A stretch of 64,000 bases of DNA, from assembly GCA_025201345.1 (NCBI GenBank), contig JAIXMG010000002.1:1984001-2048000 (forward strand). The letters are read 5' to 3'. The notes under the pieces were generated by a model. That model had not been told where the DNA came from. It made no database searches and saw nothing but the letters and a program-made list of their open reading frames with translations. Below are positions 1 through 12,756 of the stretch, piece by piece. Source of the stretch: Thamnidium elegans (Eukaryota; Mucoromycota; Mucoromycetes; Mucorales; Mucoraceae). Position numbers and translations under genes: made by a program. Numbering within the stretch: the first letter of the stretch is position 1; every line of letters begins with the position of its first letter.

Positions 1-31
1 TTTTTTGTGACTCATAAAAAAAAAAATCTAG

Positions 32-764
32 TTTATTGATCACTCTAATATTGTTCACTTGGAAGCTACAATTGAAACTGAACAACTCATGTGTATCGTT
101 TTAGAATATGTAGAAGGTGGTGAACTATTTGAATTTGTACAGAAAATGCATCAACAATTACGTATGTCTCAAAATAGTAAAATTGATGAAACAGTTGTCA
201 AGTCAATATTTTTACAGTTGGTTCAAGCTGTGAAATGGTTACATGGTCATAATATAGTACATCGAGATTTGAAGCTAGAAAGTAAGTTTTATCACTGTAT
301 ACATAAAGGCAATGTTCTAATAAAATCACTTTTAGATATTCTTATTCATAACAGTAAAGATACCAATCAAGTAGTATTAAAAATAACAGATTTCGGTTTA
401 GCACGCGTGGTAGATCCCGAGTCACCTTTATTAACGACACGATGTGGCAGTGAGGAATATGCTGCACCTGAAATCATTCAACAGTCAAAGGACGGGTATG
501 ATGGTAGAAAGACAGATACTTGGTCCTTAGGTATTATCTTGTATGCTTTACTTGTTGGCTATTTACCTTTTCGATACGATGCTCGTAAAAATGAACGCGT
601 ATCTCAATTATTTTATCGTATCGTGCGTGCGGAAGTGAAATGGCCTAAAGATACCCAATTATCTCAGCAAGCAAAAGATGTTGTAAAGGCTATCCTGGAT
701 CCAAATCCTGATAGACGAATTGCTATTGATCAAATTGAAGAGTTGCCATGGTTTTCATGTGCGT

Positions 765-766
<2 letters not shown>
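32..766 (+). CDS. Ser/Thr protein kinase, CAMK-like (3' part)
   Basis: C-terminal part of a protein kinase; the 5' end lies outside the window. Exons 32-281 and 336-766. The first visible exon follows a TCTAG acceptor and reads into the HxNIVxLE segment before the hinge. Splicing out 282-335 (GTAAGT...TTTTAG) restores the catalytic loop HRDLKLENIL; the unspliced frame breaks it. Further motifs are the metal-binding ITDFGLARV, an activation segment with CGSEEYAAPEI, and DTWSLGIILYALLVGYLPF in the helical lobe. The protein stops right after the kinase domain (PWFSCA). HRDLKLEN and the CGS..YAAPE segment are typical of fungal CAMK-type kinases. Substrate and exact subfamily cannot be told from this fragment. 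The gene is followed about 150 bp downstream by the cornichon gene on the same strand. Confidence 0.9.
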
Positions 767-795
<29 letters not shown>

Positions 796-917
796 ATACT
801 CCGTTTTTTTTTTTTTTTTTTTTTGTATTTGTATTTAAATTCGGCTGTTATTTCTTTTTTATATAATCATACTTCTTTTTTCTTTATCTCTTTTATATAT
901 ATATATATAAATATACT

Positions 918-1585
918 ATGTTTGGTGCAGTTACCCTATTTTTATCAGCAGTTGTGCTTGCTGCTATCCTTTTATTCTTGATGGTCTTTTTCGTAAGTAA
1001 CTTTTTTTATAAAGTTTTTTTATTATTATATTATCTTAACCCGCTTCAATAAAAAAAATAGGTCATCATGTTTTCTGATTTGGAATGTGATTACATTAAC
1101 CCTATCGATCTTTGTAACAAACTCAACCAGGTAAAAAAAAAATGTTTAAATACATTTTTTAAAACAAGAGTTTAAAACTTTTGTCAAATTTAGTTTGTTT
1201 TGCCCGAGATGGCACTTCAAGCATTCGTCTTTTCCATCTTTTTAGTAACAGGCCACTGGTTCCCAATGTTTCTTAATTTACCTGTATTAGTTATGAACGT
1301 TAGAAAGTAAGTACAGAAAGGGTGGCGACGAGTAAAAAAAAAGGGATCTAATATATTTGATTAGGGTCATGAACAATGCACACATGTACGATGCTACAGA
1401 AATCTTTCGTACTTTATCTAAACACAAGAAGGAAAGTTTTATTAAACTCGGCTTTTATGCTATTGTAAGTCGATGTATAATATAAATCAAGTGACGCGAT
1501 AACTGATAACCTTTTTTATATGTATATATAGTCATTCTTCTATTATCTTTACTGTATGATTGTTGCTTTAATTGCTTCTGATTAA
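918..1585 (+). CDS. ERV14: Cornichon family ER cargo receptor (Erv14-like)
   Basis: Complete five-exon gene encoding 136 residues, close to the family size of about 138. Exons 918-992, 1062-1130, 1194-1306, 1365-1464 and 1532-1585; all phases join without a break. Cornichon proteins are three- or four-pass ER/COPII cargo receptors that export selected membrane proteins to the Golgi. Visible family features are the hydrophobic N-terminus (MFGAVTLFLSAVV), the DLECDYINPIDLCNKLN segment, the PE...Q.F.....TGHWFPMFLNLP membrane segment, and a C-terminal stretch containing YDATEIFRTL and FYYLYCMIVALIASD. It lies between the kinase gene and the convergent RING gene. Identification is firm. Confidence 0.95.
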
Positions 1586-1902
1586 AAAAAAAAGGAAACT
1601 GGAAGGAATTATAGAAACCCGTACATACTTATTAACAAAAAAAAGCATCTAATGTAAAATAACAATTCTCGCGCTACAATAATAAAATATATATGGCTCG
1701 TTTGCTAATCAAAAAAAAAAAAAAAAAAAAAAAAAGAGCTGAAAAAGGAAAATCAAAACATTACTTTAAAAAAAAAGAATCAGGTAAAAAAATTCTTGCA
1801 TTACCGAGATTTTCGGTAACTTTTACTGCAGTAAAAAAAAGGGGGGGGGTTATAGAAGAGGTTTTTTTTTCTTATGTACAGTTTCTATATTACAATATCT
1901 AA
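1586..1902. other. Intergenic, convergent 3' ends
   Basis: Sequence between the stop codons of the convergent Erv14 and RING genes. It holds A-rich tracts, including 25 A's near 1711-1735. The A-run gives a lysine-rich reading frame that I do not regard as a gene. No other element is seen. Confidence 0.6.
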
Positions 1903-3353
1903 TCAAACTTGCTCTTCTTCATCATCCGAGTCTTCATTCACAAAATCCTTTCCTCTAAAATCTCGTTTACAAAGTGGACACTTTGAATTTAAGCCTAACC
2001 ATTCCGTGACACAAGAATAATGATAATGATGATCACACCTAAACATTTTTTTTTTTTTTTTAGTTTCTTGACAATTTAAACGGCAACAACTTACCAAAGT
2101 TTACAAACAAGTTCGTCATTCTCATACTCTGATAAACAAATAGTACAAACCGCGTCTTCTAACTTTGGTATAGTCAAATACTTGTCTGTCTTTGGTAAAC
2201 TATCCTTTTCTTTTTCGTTTGGTTTTAAGAATCTGCGAAAATAATTTGCTTTTTTCATCGTAGGTTGTTGTTGTTCTTGAGTGGCTGTTACTTGCGGTTC
2301 CGATGGTGCTGCTGTTGACGTAGTCGGTGCCCTGTATTTAAATACAGGAATCTTTGCTATTTCTTCTTTGGTTCCTCCTACCATCACGTTAGATATATTG
2401 ATATTAAAAGTTCGCATTGCCACTATTTTTTTTTTTTTTTTTTTGTTAGTTTTATGTAAAAAAAAAATGGTACGTTCTTTTTGGGTGTATTTACCTAGTA
2501 CGCATGGAAGACAAAATATAACTGAGGCACAAGCCAAAAGTGGAATCAATAGAATGGTGTAACCAAACAATATCCAAGTAAGTGTAGTATAAAAGTAAGG
2601 AGCTGCTACTTGTGAACAACTTGATTTTGAAAAAACAAGATAATTTCCTACAATAAACCAGAGAACAGCAAATAAATCTAGTATAGACTTGAGCCTATTT
2701 CATTTTTTTAAGGTTAGGTTATAACGGTGGATTATGAATTCTCCTCCCCCCCTTTTTTTATATATCCTTTTTTTTTTTTTACCTTTCTGACCAACCGCTT
2801 ACAATAGTAGTAGGCTGTGGTCTATTTTCTTGGTCAATAGTAGTACTGTGATCAGTGTTTGTACTGTGTATATTTTGCTCTGTATCTGTGGAAGCATGTG
2901 TCTCAGCAGCAGCAGCAGCAGCAGCAGGTATTGTAACGGCAGCATTATTGATTCTAATTCTAGTTGGAGGTCGTCTTCTTCTTCTTGGCATAAATAAATG
3001 CTGATATATCGATAATGGTAAAGATAAGCTTACTCGAACTACAAAAATAATTAAATATAACTGAAATGGTCTCTCACACGATAAATCTTGTCGACTGCCT
3101 ATCACGAGGATAACTACCGTAGTAGAAATCTTTTTTTTTTTTTATATTTGTTTATTATTTTAAATATTGTAATATAAATATTTTTGTACTTTACTTGGAT
3201 AAGTGATAGTGCAATAGAGATAAGTAAGATAACCTTGGTCGCTCCTGATATTTGACTCCAGGCAAATAATAACCAGTTGGTTCTTACTGTGCGTGGTGAG
3301 GCATCGTGTGTTGGCTCAGCCAATACTTGGTTATTTGACGGTGAGGCCTCCAT
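1903..3353 (-). CDS. Membrane-anchored RING-H2 E3 ubiquitin ligase
   Basis: Five exons on the minus strand: 3195-3353, 2783-3129, 2495-2694, 2095-2422 and 1903-2038, giving 389 residues. The C-terminal RING-H2 finger (about residues 328-368) is split by the last intron: C328-x2-C331, then C346-x-H348-x2-H351-x2-C354 and C365-x2-C368. Upstream are several hydrophobic stretches (VILLISIALSLIQ, LDLFAVLWFIVGNYLVF, TILLIPLLACASVIFCLPCVL). The CLPC motif after the last membrane segment, followed by a linker and an EDAxCxICLSxYE finger, recalls the plant At1g12760-type membrane RING family (from memory). An acidic tail (NEDSDDEEEQV) ends the protein. Expected role is ubiquitin transfer at an internal membrane; the substrate is unknown. 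A GCT-repeat run of seven Ala (about 2910-2932) lies in exon 2. The exon 1-2 junction rests on an acceptor preceded by an A-run rather than a pyrimidine tract. Confidence 0.82.
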
Positions 3354-3364
3354 AATACGGATGT

Positions 3365-3401
<37 letters not shown>

Positions 3402-5147
3402 AAAAAATGAAAGAAGGACTCTTTTTATTTCTTGGAATAAAAAAATTCAATTGTGGGGAAAAAAAAAAAAAAAAATGCGAACCATCTGACTTTTTCGTAG
3501 TCGATAATCTATAACGACCTAAACGGGTAATATAAGGGATAATTTTTATATATCAGCAATTTATTTCTTTTTTATCAGTCTTTTTATTTTTCGTAGTCTA
3601 CATATATCTTATATTAAACAAGATTTGTTTTCTATTTTATCGTTATTTCTTTTCTTTTTCTTTTTTGCTTACTAAATAACCATCAAAACGTTCGTAATCT
3701 CCGATAATGATAATCAACAAAAATGTCATTTTATATCTAAAGAGCTAGTACTTTTTTACCAAATTAAGAAACAATCTACAATATTAAACCCCCCTCTTTT
3801 TTGACAGCCCAAGAAAAAAGGTACAGGACTTGTTTTTATCTGTTTCGTAGCAATGATTCAGCCAAAATAATATACCGAGATAACCTTTTTTTTTAAAAAA
3901 AAAAAAAAAACCGTTCAAATGGGCTATAAATAATTAGTATAGATTATAATATTCTTCAAAGTATGTCTCCGTCTTTTTTTTTTTTTTTATTTGACGTGAT
4001 AAGAGATATTAAATGCATTCTTTCACCGAGATTCGATTAACCGTCAATTAAAATTGGCTCTTTTATGTACGGCATTATAGGATTCCATGTATTGTATTCG
4101 GTTAAAATGATGGTAATTTAAGACTTTTGGCGCCTTTTTTTTATATACATATATATATACATCTCAAAAGTGCATGAAATTAAGTTGTATATTTATTCTT
4201 TAGCAGCTGTAGTACATCCCTTTTTTTCTTTGAAATCTTGGATTGTAAAAATGGTAGAAATAACCTTGTTCCTGGTAAACGATTTTGAATCAGTCTAACC
4301 TTGAAAAAAAAAACCCCTCTCTCCTTCCATGATTTGATATTTATAACCAACACAAAACTCGGAGAGGTTTTTTTTTTGTACTACTACACCAATGCGTTAC
4401 TCTATTGAATCAGTAACAATTATGCATCCTTTAATATAAATTAAACAACCATACCGAAATCCTGGATAATATTTTAATTTATTTTTAGTTTTTACATAAG
4501 CTATTGTGTACCACCCTTACATAAAAAAAAAAAGTATTAAAACACGTTTAGGAAAACTAGGAAAAAAAAAGGTGTGTGGTCTCTGAGAATTCTATGTTCT
4601 TGACCACTTTTCCTTCCCGACAATGGCAAAATGTTTTTAGTGTCATTAGGGACCTTTTTCTTTCTGATAAAATAATATTAACAAGGATCGTCCTTGTTGA
4701 CCTAGTACAAGAAATCAAATCTTCATGGTTGTTATAAATTTAAAAACCTAATTAAGAAAACCAAAATGATATAAATACCTTCAACTTTTATTTAATTCAC
4801 TTTCAGCAAAACAATTTAACCTTATACTCCTCTTAACTTATAGAAAAAGACCTCTAAATCAAACTCTTTTATTTTAATTTGTACTTGAATTCCCGTGGGA
4901 TATTACTTTCCATTGTATTTTTTACCTAAATCTTTTATTCTACTTTATTACTTAAGTCGTTCTACTTATAAAACAGGAACTGGTGCTCACTTTTCTTACT
5001 ATTACCTTATTATACTCATTTTACACTTTACCACACTATCGATTGATTAACACTACTTATAAAGAACAAAAAAAAAAAACAACATTTACGTAACACAAAC
5101 GACTTCATACACTTCACAATCCCAAAAAATATAAAAAAGAAGATGAT
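3354..5147. other. Intergenic region
   Basis: About 1.8 kb without a convincing gene between the RING gene start and the tRNA. It contains many A/T homopolymers, including T-to-A switch tracts near 3890-3910, and the presumed promoter of the RING gene. I see no conserved protein or RNA in it. Confidence 0.5.
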
Positions 5148-5221
5148 TGCTCACTAACAGGGTCGAACTGTTGACCTTGGCGTTATTAGCACCACGCTCT
5201 AACCAACTGAGCTAAGCGAGC
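5148..5221 (-). tRNA. tRNA-Ile (anticodon AAU)
   Basis: The reverse complement folds as a 74-nt tRNA. The acceptor stem is GCTCGCT/AGTGAGC with one G-T pair. The D arm contains AGTTGGTTAGAG. The anticodon stem is TGGTG/CGCCA with loop CTAATAA, so the anticodon is AAT (isoleucine). The T arm is AACAG-TTCGACC-CTGTT and the discriminator base is A. There is no intron and CCA is not encoded, as expected for a eukaryotic nuclear tRNA. A run of T on the transcribed strand just downstream (about 5130-5135) fits a Pol III terminator. Confidence 0.95.
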
Positions 5222-5803
5222 TTCATGTCTGAAAGACCAAAAAAAATATTATAATCCAAATAGTAAAAATATATTCTCGTGCCTATCACGTGTAGATGGC
5301 GTGACCAAATAATTTTAATTGGTTGGAAAATATCTGTTGTCTAAAATTTGAAGTGTTTGAAGCTATGGTAACGAAAAACAAATAGGAAACTGATATATTA
5401 TATACACGTCTTCTTTTCAAAAAGGTACGAAAAAATCTATATTTAAAATAAAGCAATTTTTAGTTTCTCTAAATAATTATGGAAATAAGAATAAAAAAAT
5501 AGGATGACCTTTATTTATTTATTTAGACCCATTTATAGTGATAAATAATATAAAACTTTAGGTTGGTTCTTTAGTTTCTATGAGACATAAAAAAAAAGAT
5601 AAACGGCTAAGTTTTTGGTTTCGCTTAATTGGAACGTATAACGATAAAAAACAAAAAAAAATAGAAAATAATTTGTAAAAATAAAAGGTTTATATTTTTT
5701 TTTTTTTGATGAGGGGGGGGGGATATATAAATATTAGTCAAGATACCGATAAAAATAAAATAAAAGTATTAAAAGGGAAAACTGTAACGAAACGAGAAAT
5801 GAT
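5222..5803. other. Intergenic region
   Basis: AT-rich spacer between the tRNA and the 3' end of the transporter gene. It contains a G10-type tract near 5712-5722 and several A/T runs. No gene is seen. Confidence 0.5.
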
Positions 5804-6777
5804 TTAACTAAGTACATTATCACCTAACGCCAGCATAGTTACATCAAACACAATCATAAAAGTAATCGATACACTTAACGCAGCACAGGACACAATAGCC
5901 AAATAAAACGGATTGAACCCACGTCTTGAGTGGAAGGCAATAAACCTATGTTTCTCATGATTAATCTCTACTTCAGATAATTTAGGTCCGTCAGTTTCGG
6001 GTACCACTATAGAAGATTTAAAAGAAAGTGCACTAGCCAGCATGGACGTATGGTGTTGAAACGGTTTGTTGGGCGAGTTTGGATAAGGTGGTGCTTCGGA
6101 GATCTCGGGGGATGTAGGCATGGGTGTGAATGCCTTGCTTTGTTTAGGCGAAGTTGGCTGACTAGAATCCTTTTTACTGATAAATGAGCGAGGAGAGCCA
6201 GGTGCAGACGAGGTAAACCCTTGCGGAGCAGACAATGTGTCCTTGACACTATTGGTATCAACCGGATCAAATATACCAAGACCATTCGTGGATTTCTTGG
6301 AGAGAGCTGTTTGAGAAGAAGGAACAGGTGATACGGACATATGTGATTGGTCTTGTTTAGGCGCCTTTAGGTTGCTGGGAGAGTAAGGAATAATAGGCGA
6401 TTGATTAGTAGCGCGGCTTGGGTCGTTGAAACTGGTAATATCACTGTAGACAATGGTGGGAATACCACTTTTGTCCATCATGGGAGAGTACGCGATACCG
6501 GATTGTTCCATTTGACTGTGCTTGGAAGGTCGGATACTAGATCTTCGAATGGAAATTGAGTAGTTGTCATCTGGGTTGAACATACGAACATCGTTATTAT
6601 CGGCGTTTTGAAGGATAGGCGATGGATAGGCTAATGTATTATTGGCAACCTGCAAGTTTTTTTCGCTGGGATAAATGGATTTCTCGTATTCAGTGGTTAC
6701 CGGCTCAACGGAAGCAACGTATTTCCTAGAAACGAAGTAAAGGACAAATGGCAATATAAAGTTTACAGTCTAAAATA

Positions 6778-6811
<34 letters not shown>

Positions 6812-8477
6812 AATGGTTTTTAAAAATAGAAAAAAAGTGTATACTTACGGATTGAAAGAATAAACTACTCCAGTTTTGAATTGTGTTGATCCAATCTTTT
6901 GTTTGTAATGGACTTTTATAATAGATCGGGAAATATTAGTATGGGAAAGAAGTGATCTCGGATATAAAAACTTACATGCAAACAAACCAGGGGAAGACAA
7001 TTGCCCAAAAGATGGCCCATGTGGGGCTGCAGATTTCACCACGTAATAAATTTGATCGGATGACAATAGTAAATACTGGAATGGAAGTAACTAGAGCACA
7101 AACTGGGAAGAGATAAGATGTAACCATTGCAACAGTAGAACCTAAAATAAGAATAAATAAATAAAAGTTTTTTGTTTTTGTTTTGTTTTGTTTATGTACC
7201 CCGTGAACTTAAGATATCCAAGATATCACTAGAAGCGCTCATTTGATATGCCATTGACCCACAAACACCTATCATGTATATTAGTAAAAAAAAAAAAAAA
7301 AAAAACCCCCAATAAAAAAAATATACTAAACTTACCAAGTAAAATATAAAAGATGGTAGAGATGATTACAGAGATCCATAAACATTTATGAATATTTACT
7401 TCAGGTTTTAAACTATTTACCCAAGATGGAATCTATTATATAAAAATTAAATAACTCTGTAATTTTTTTTTTATATAACGATTGCTTACAGTAGTGATAA
7501 AACTATAGTTAAAAATAACAATCCCTAAAACCATTGTAGAATTACTTCCAGAAGCAGGTAACAATTCCGACTTTAAACCTTCTTGTGCAAATTCAACTGT
7601 CCATTGAACCAAGATGGCAGCCAAAACGATAAACGAAGTCATTTGTACAACAATGTTTTCTACCAAACTAAAGAAACCCAAGGGAACTACCATCACTGCA
7701 GTTAATAGAAACCCAAAAGTAAAGATAAAGTAATCATCTGGATTGAAGGATTCGTCACCAGAGATACAGAACCAGCCGCCTGGGTACACACCTAGACCAC
7801 AGGTACCTTTAAAGATGGTAACGAGCATATTATCAAATGTCTATTTGTATTTGTAAATAGTTAGAGAGGCAAATATAGTAATTTTTTTTTTGTTGTAGTA
7901 GTACCTGAGCAGCAATAATAATACTTGCTACATTGACAGATTGAAGAGCCAAGAAAAGCATCAATTGAAAGAAATAATGATACCTTGTTCCCAAATAGAC
8001 TTGAGCAATTGTTGTTAGCTCTACTTTTGCCTGTACAAAAAATAAATAAATTAAAATAGAATATTAGTATAAAAAAGGATGTAAATAAAATTGATTTGTT
8101 GTTTACCTGAAATTTTTCATTGCCGCGAATATTAGATAATGCTTCACAAACAAATAATGCTGAACAACCTGATAGAAAAGCGACAATGATAAAGATAAAA
8201 ACTGGAGCTACCCAACCAGACTAAATTGAATAATGGAGGTTAAAGGAAATTTTAAAAAAATAAAAATATATAATAAGCTTACCTGTTGAAATAAAGCTGG
8301 AATTGTAGCTAAACCTGGACCCTGTTTTTTTTTAAACATGTGTTAATATTTCGTTACATACAAATGCATGTAAAAAAAAAAAAAAAAAAAAAAAAAGAGT
8401 ATATAAATACATACAGTCATTGAAGAAACCAAGAGTGCAGTACTTCCGAAACTTCCTATTCCTTTTGAAGTAGACAT
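5804..8477 (-). CDS. AAAP-type transmembrane amino acid transporter
   Basis: Ten exons: 8415-8477, 8283-8321, 8107-8220, 7905-8030, 7490-7840, 7336-7432, 7200-7268, 6976-7141, 6849-6912 and 5804-6769, giving 684 residues in one frame. The N-terminal start (SSMTGPGLATIPALFQQSGW) and the following membrane segments (FIFIIVAFLSGCSALFVCEAL) look like fungal amino acid/auxin permease relatives, probably moving amino acids across the plasma or vacuolar membrane. About eleven hydrophobic segments are visible. A Ser/Pro-rich, apparently disordered loop of about 250 residues (roughly 382-636) separates the last hydrophobic segment (NFILPFVLYFVSRKY) from a conserved-looking C-terminal block (HRFIAFHSRRGFNPFYLAI) with a final membrane helix. 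Substrate is not inferable. It is divergent from Psy2 across 1.0 kb. Confidence 0.75.
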
Positions 8478-9512
8478 ATTTTAGCTGCTGTAATAAAGAG
8501 AAAAAAAAGATAGACACACAAAAAAGAAAACAATAGAGGGTTTATATATAAAATTAATGCCTTTTTTCCGAATCCTGTTTAAAATAAGTTTAGTAAATAC
8601 AACTAAATTGGGGATTTTTTATTTATTTTGAACGCTTGTTTCGAACTTTAATTGTTACACCAAAAAAGGGGGATCACACATATATACAACACAGATCAAT
8701 TTGAATACCAGTGACACATATCAATACACGCTGCTGTAAAAATAAATAAATTATTCACTCGCAGATTTACGCGTCTTAAAAAAAAAGGTAGCGATTTTTA
8801 ATTAAAATATATTTAATATATCCCCCCTTTTTTTTTTAGTCTATTAAGATGTATTTTCTCTATTAAAGAATAACAGAGCTTAAATCATCATGTGAGTATA
8901 GGTATAAACATGTTATTTGTATATACTTCTTTTTTTTTCTCAATACAAACAACATCATATGGGACCTGTCATCGATGAGTACGACTTTCTATTGTACACT
9001 TATCAGAATAATAGATCAATGTTTCAAAATGTATCTATCATATATCTGATATAAATATATGTGTATACAAAATATGATTTATATAAATTCTCAGAACTAA
9101 TATACTTTTTCGTAATGAAACAATAAAAAAGAAGTCTATCTTCTATTGATTTCGCTACACACACTACAAACAGCATTACGACGTCATTCAGAGTTGGCCA
9201 ATGAAAAAGTTGTTGGGTATCTCTTAATGAAAGTAATGGATTTTTTTTTTATTTTTTGTAATCAACTTTTTTTTAAAAAAAAACCCTGGTGTTTCTAAGC
9301 ACGTAATACGTTAGAATATTAAAAAGACTGAAAAGAAAAGGAATCAACAGCTAGCCTTTCTTTTCTCTCTCTCTCTGTAAACAACAACAAAAAGAAAAGA
9401 AAGCCATTTTTTTTTATTAAAAAAAAACCGGAAAAAAAAAATATTTGTAAAGCCACATTTTTTTTTCTTTCTAAAAAAAAAAAGACAACGTATTTTATCA
9501 CATCTATTAAAA
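8478..9512. promoter_or_regulatory. Divergent intergenic region (transporter/Psy2)
   Basis: About 1 kb between two divergently transcribed start codons. It contains C5T9-like and T/A switch tracts (8822-8839, 9241-9285) but no gene or RNA I can support. It must hold both promoters; specific sites are not identified. Confidence 0.5.
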
Positions 9513-12500
9513 ATGACGGAAGAAAGTAAAGCGCAAATTGAAACACTCGATCAAGAGATCGTTCCTGCTACCATTACACATCGAGTCAAGTTTTATCAAC
9601 TGAATACAGACACTCACTGGGAAGATAAAGGCACTGGCCACTGTGTATATCAATTGGTAATTAAAGGAAGAAGAACAAAAGACGCGTTTCTTAAATTAAT
9701 GTTTTTAACAGGGCACAGATGGAAATCCAGATCAAATTATAGTTCATTCAGAAGAAGATAACTCAATCTTGTTAACTTCTCAAGTTCTTAAACGTCGTTT
9801 ATATCAAAGACAACAAGGTAATATATATATATATACACGTGGCTTTTTAATAAGTAGTATTAATATTATTACAAGATACTTTGATTGTTTGGACTGAAGA
9901 CGATAATCGAGATTTAGCTTTGAGTTTTCAAGACCCTAGTGGGTGTGATGAGATGTGGTAAGAAAAATAAAAGAAGAGAGGGAGAAAATACTTTTTTTTT
10001 TTTTTTTTTTTTTTTAAACTGCAAAACTAAAAAGAAAAAATGTGTGTTTTTTTTATATAGGAGTTGTATTAGTAGAAAACAAGGACTTGATGGATCTATG
10101 CTTACAGGAGGTAAAAGAAAAAGTTGTTGGTCATATATATATTTTTGTTAATACCTAAATATTAGAAAGCGATGAGTTAACACCCAAGAGTCCAGAAATA
10201 CCATTACCTGAACCAGAGTTATCAAATTTACAAGAGATTTTAGACTTGTTATTAAATGCTAATACTATGCAAGAAAAAGATAAAATTTCAGCTTATATTT
10301 TAACAGAGGTAAATGAAGAAGAAAAAAAAAAGAAGATATATAACAAAATGTAATATTATGAAATTTAGGGTTATTTGGGTAAATTACTTTCATTATTTGA
10401 AACTTGTGAAGATTTAGAGGCAATTTCAGATTTACACCTCTTATATCAAGTTATGATTGCTCTTTGTAAGTTTTTATTATTATTTTTATTATGTATGTGT
10501 ATATTAACTATCAAGGGTAATTTAGTGTCATTGAATGATCAGCAACTTCTGGATTTAGCCTTACAAGACGATTATATTTCGAATGTAATGGGTATTTTAG
10601 AATGTAAATACAAAAAAAAAAAAAAAATAATACATATTATATTTGAGAGGAAATAATATTTATAATTAATATCCCAAAAAAAAAAAAAAAAAAAAAAAGA
10701 TAACCCAAAGATGCCTGAAGAGAAAGCAGAACATAGAGAATTTTTCAAGAAACATCAAAATATTAAAGCGGTCGTAGATATTGAAGATGAAACGATAGCA
10801 CGAAAGATTGAATTATCATTTAGATTAGAATACTTGCAAGCCATATTTTTAAATACAAAGAGCACAGACGAAGGATTAATAGGTGTCATTAATACGATGA
10901 TTCATCAAAACCATCTCAATATTATTAATCATATTCAAAATAACCACGTACTCTTGACAGAATTGTTTTATACATTTAATAGTCCTGATATTACAGCAGA
11001 AAAGAGAGATGATATTATTCGATTTATTCACCAGTTGTTTAATTTGACAAAGCCAATGGAGGAGTTGGTTAGAGTCAATGCACTTCGATGTTTGGCTCCT
11101 CACGGTCTGTTGGATTTATTAAGTATCACTCTCGCTCATCAAAATAAGGACTTTAGAACAAACTCTTTAAATATATTGGCCACGTTCACGGATTTGGATG
11201 TGAATTCAGTTAGAAGTCATATGGTTATACAATCAAAGCAGGATAAATTATCAGTAAAGCCATTGATTGAAGTTGTTGTGGAACAGGCAGCAAAAGAAGA
11301 CGATTATGACTTAAAAGTACAGTATTTTGAAATCTTGCGAGTTTTATTAAATAATACAGGTCCATCAGCTGGTCCAAACAACGAAGTAAGTTTTGGCTGT
11401 AAAAATGTTGGCGCATACATACTTATAATTTTATATTATTAGGCAATGTTGAAACAAACGTCAGAAATGGATGAATTTTTATTATTGTTTTATGAAAAAT
11501 ATGCTTCGATTCTTTTTAAACCTATTGAGAAATTGGAAATCAAACCATTATCGTTAAAAGGACCTGTGGAACCATTACAAATGTCACCCGATCAAGCTCA
11601 GTTACGTCTTTATGTTTGTGAGTTCCTTAGTTTTGCTGTTAGGAACCATGGTTTCCACAGCAAATATATTTTATTGTCTTCGGATTTCTTTTTAAGAGTG
11701 GCTCAATTATACAGATCAAAATATGCGTACATTAAACTAGGTAAATACCTTCTTTTTATTATATTATATATGGCTAATTTTTTTTTTTTAGTTGCATTAA
11801 AGTTTTTTAGAACTTGTATCTCCCTCGCGGATGATTTTTATAACCGTAATCTCACCAAACATAATATTTTTGAACCAACAATACGTGTGTTGCTAGATAC
11901 GGATAGTAGAGATTGTTTATTGAATTCTGCCTGTCTTGATTTACTAGAATTTATAAGAAAGGTACACCAAATATATATATATATATATATATATTATTTT
12001 GATCTTTATTAACATTTTATAAATATTCAGGAAAATATCAAAATTCTTATCGATCACTTAGTTACTCAATTTGGTACAGTGCTGGACACTATTACATATA
12101 TCCCAACGTGTAAGCTACTGAGGTTAAAGTACGAACAAAACCATGAACCATTACAACCAAAAGAAAGTACAGAAGAACAAGATAAACCAGAAAAGAAGAA
12201 TGACGCATGGTCTTCGTCAAATATGGAAGAAGAAGAGTACTTTAACGGTTCAGATGAAGAAGAAGCACAGATACCAAAGGCTACATCACCTCTTGTTAGT
12301 TATGGAGACGATGAAGATACAGAAGAAGATGAAGATGCAGAGGAAGATGAAATTAAACAGCAAGAAGAAATTAAATCAGATGTATCTGAAGATATGGAAG
12401 AAACCCCTGAATCTCACAAGAGAAAAAGAGACCAAGACTCGAATGAAACCTTAGAAAATAATGGTGGTTCATCTCCACCGCCTTTTAAAACTCGAAAACA

Positions 12501-12627
12501 TTCAAGTGATGAAGAGGAAGAAGAGGAGGATTTATTAGCAAAGTGTGCGTTACGACAATCTCCTATTTCTACTAAACGAATCGTAATCAAGACTGCTTCA
12601 ATTAAAAAAGTACATACATCTCAATAA
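9513..12627 (+). CDS. PSY2: PP4 regulatory subunit 3 (Psy2/SMEK)
   Basis: Eleven exons: 9513-9656, 9712-9817, 9876-9957, 10061-10110, 10166-10308, 10369-10465, 10526-10603, 10700-11385, 11443-11740, 11792-11961 and 12031-12627, giving 816 residues. Psy2/SMEK directs protein phosphatase 4 to substrates in DNA-damage and growth signalling. The N-terminus is the WH1/PH-like domain (RVKFYQLN...W.DKGTGHC, through W-S-C around exon 4). It is followed by the SMK-1 region ([30 protein letters not shown]) and long helical repeats (for example [15 protein letters not shown] segments and [12 protein letters not shown] segments). The C-terminus is acidic ([15 protein letters not shown] and a [12 protein letters not shown] run), as is common in the family. 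The tract from 10691 to 10699 is the acceptor of a nearly pure A intron end. Identification is firm; single exon edges may shift by a few bases. Confidence 0.93.
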
Positions 12628-12756
12628 AATAAATAAACTCCATTTTTTTTTTTAATATATATATATAATAAATTTTATTTAAAAAAATATGCGAAGAGAA
12701 TGGTATATACATATACAATATATAAAGAAATGAAATGAAAAAAGAATGGAAGTTTT

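Noticed and set aside
748..981. Reading frame with Lys and Phe runs after the kinase
   Set aside because: It consists of translated A and T homopolymers and overlaps the well-supported Erv14 start in another frame.
1693..1902. Lys-rich small frame downstream of Erv14
   Set aside because: Driven by a 25-nt A run in 3' flanking DNA; no complexity and no family.
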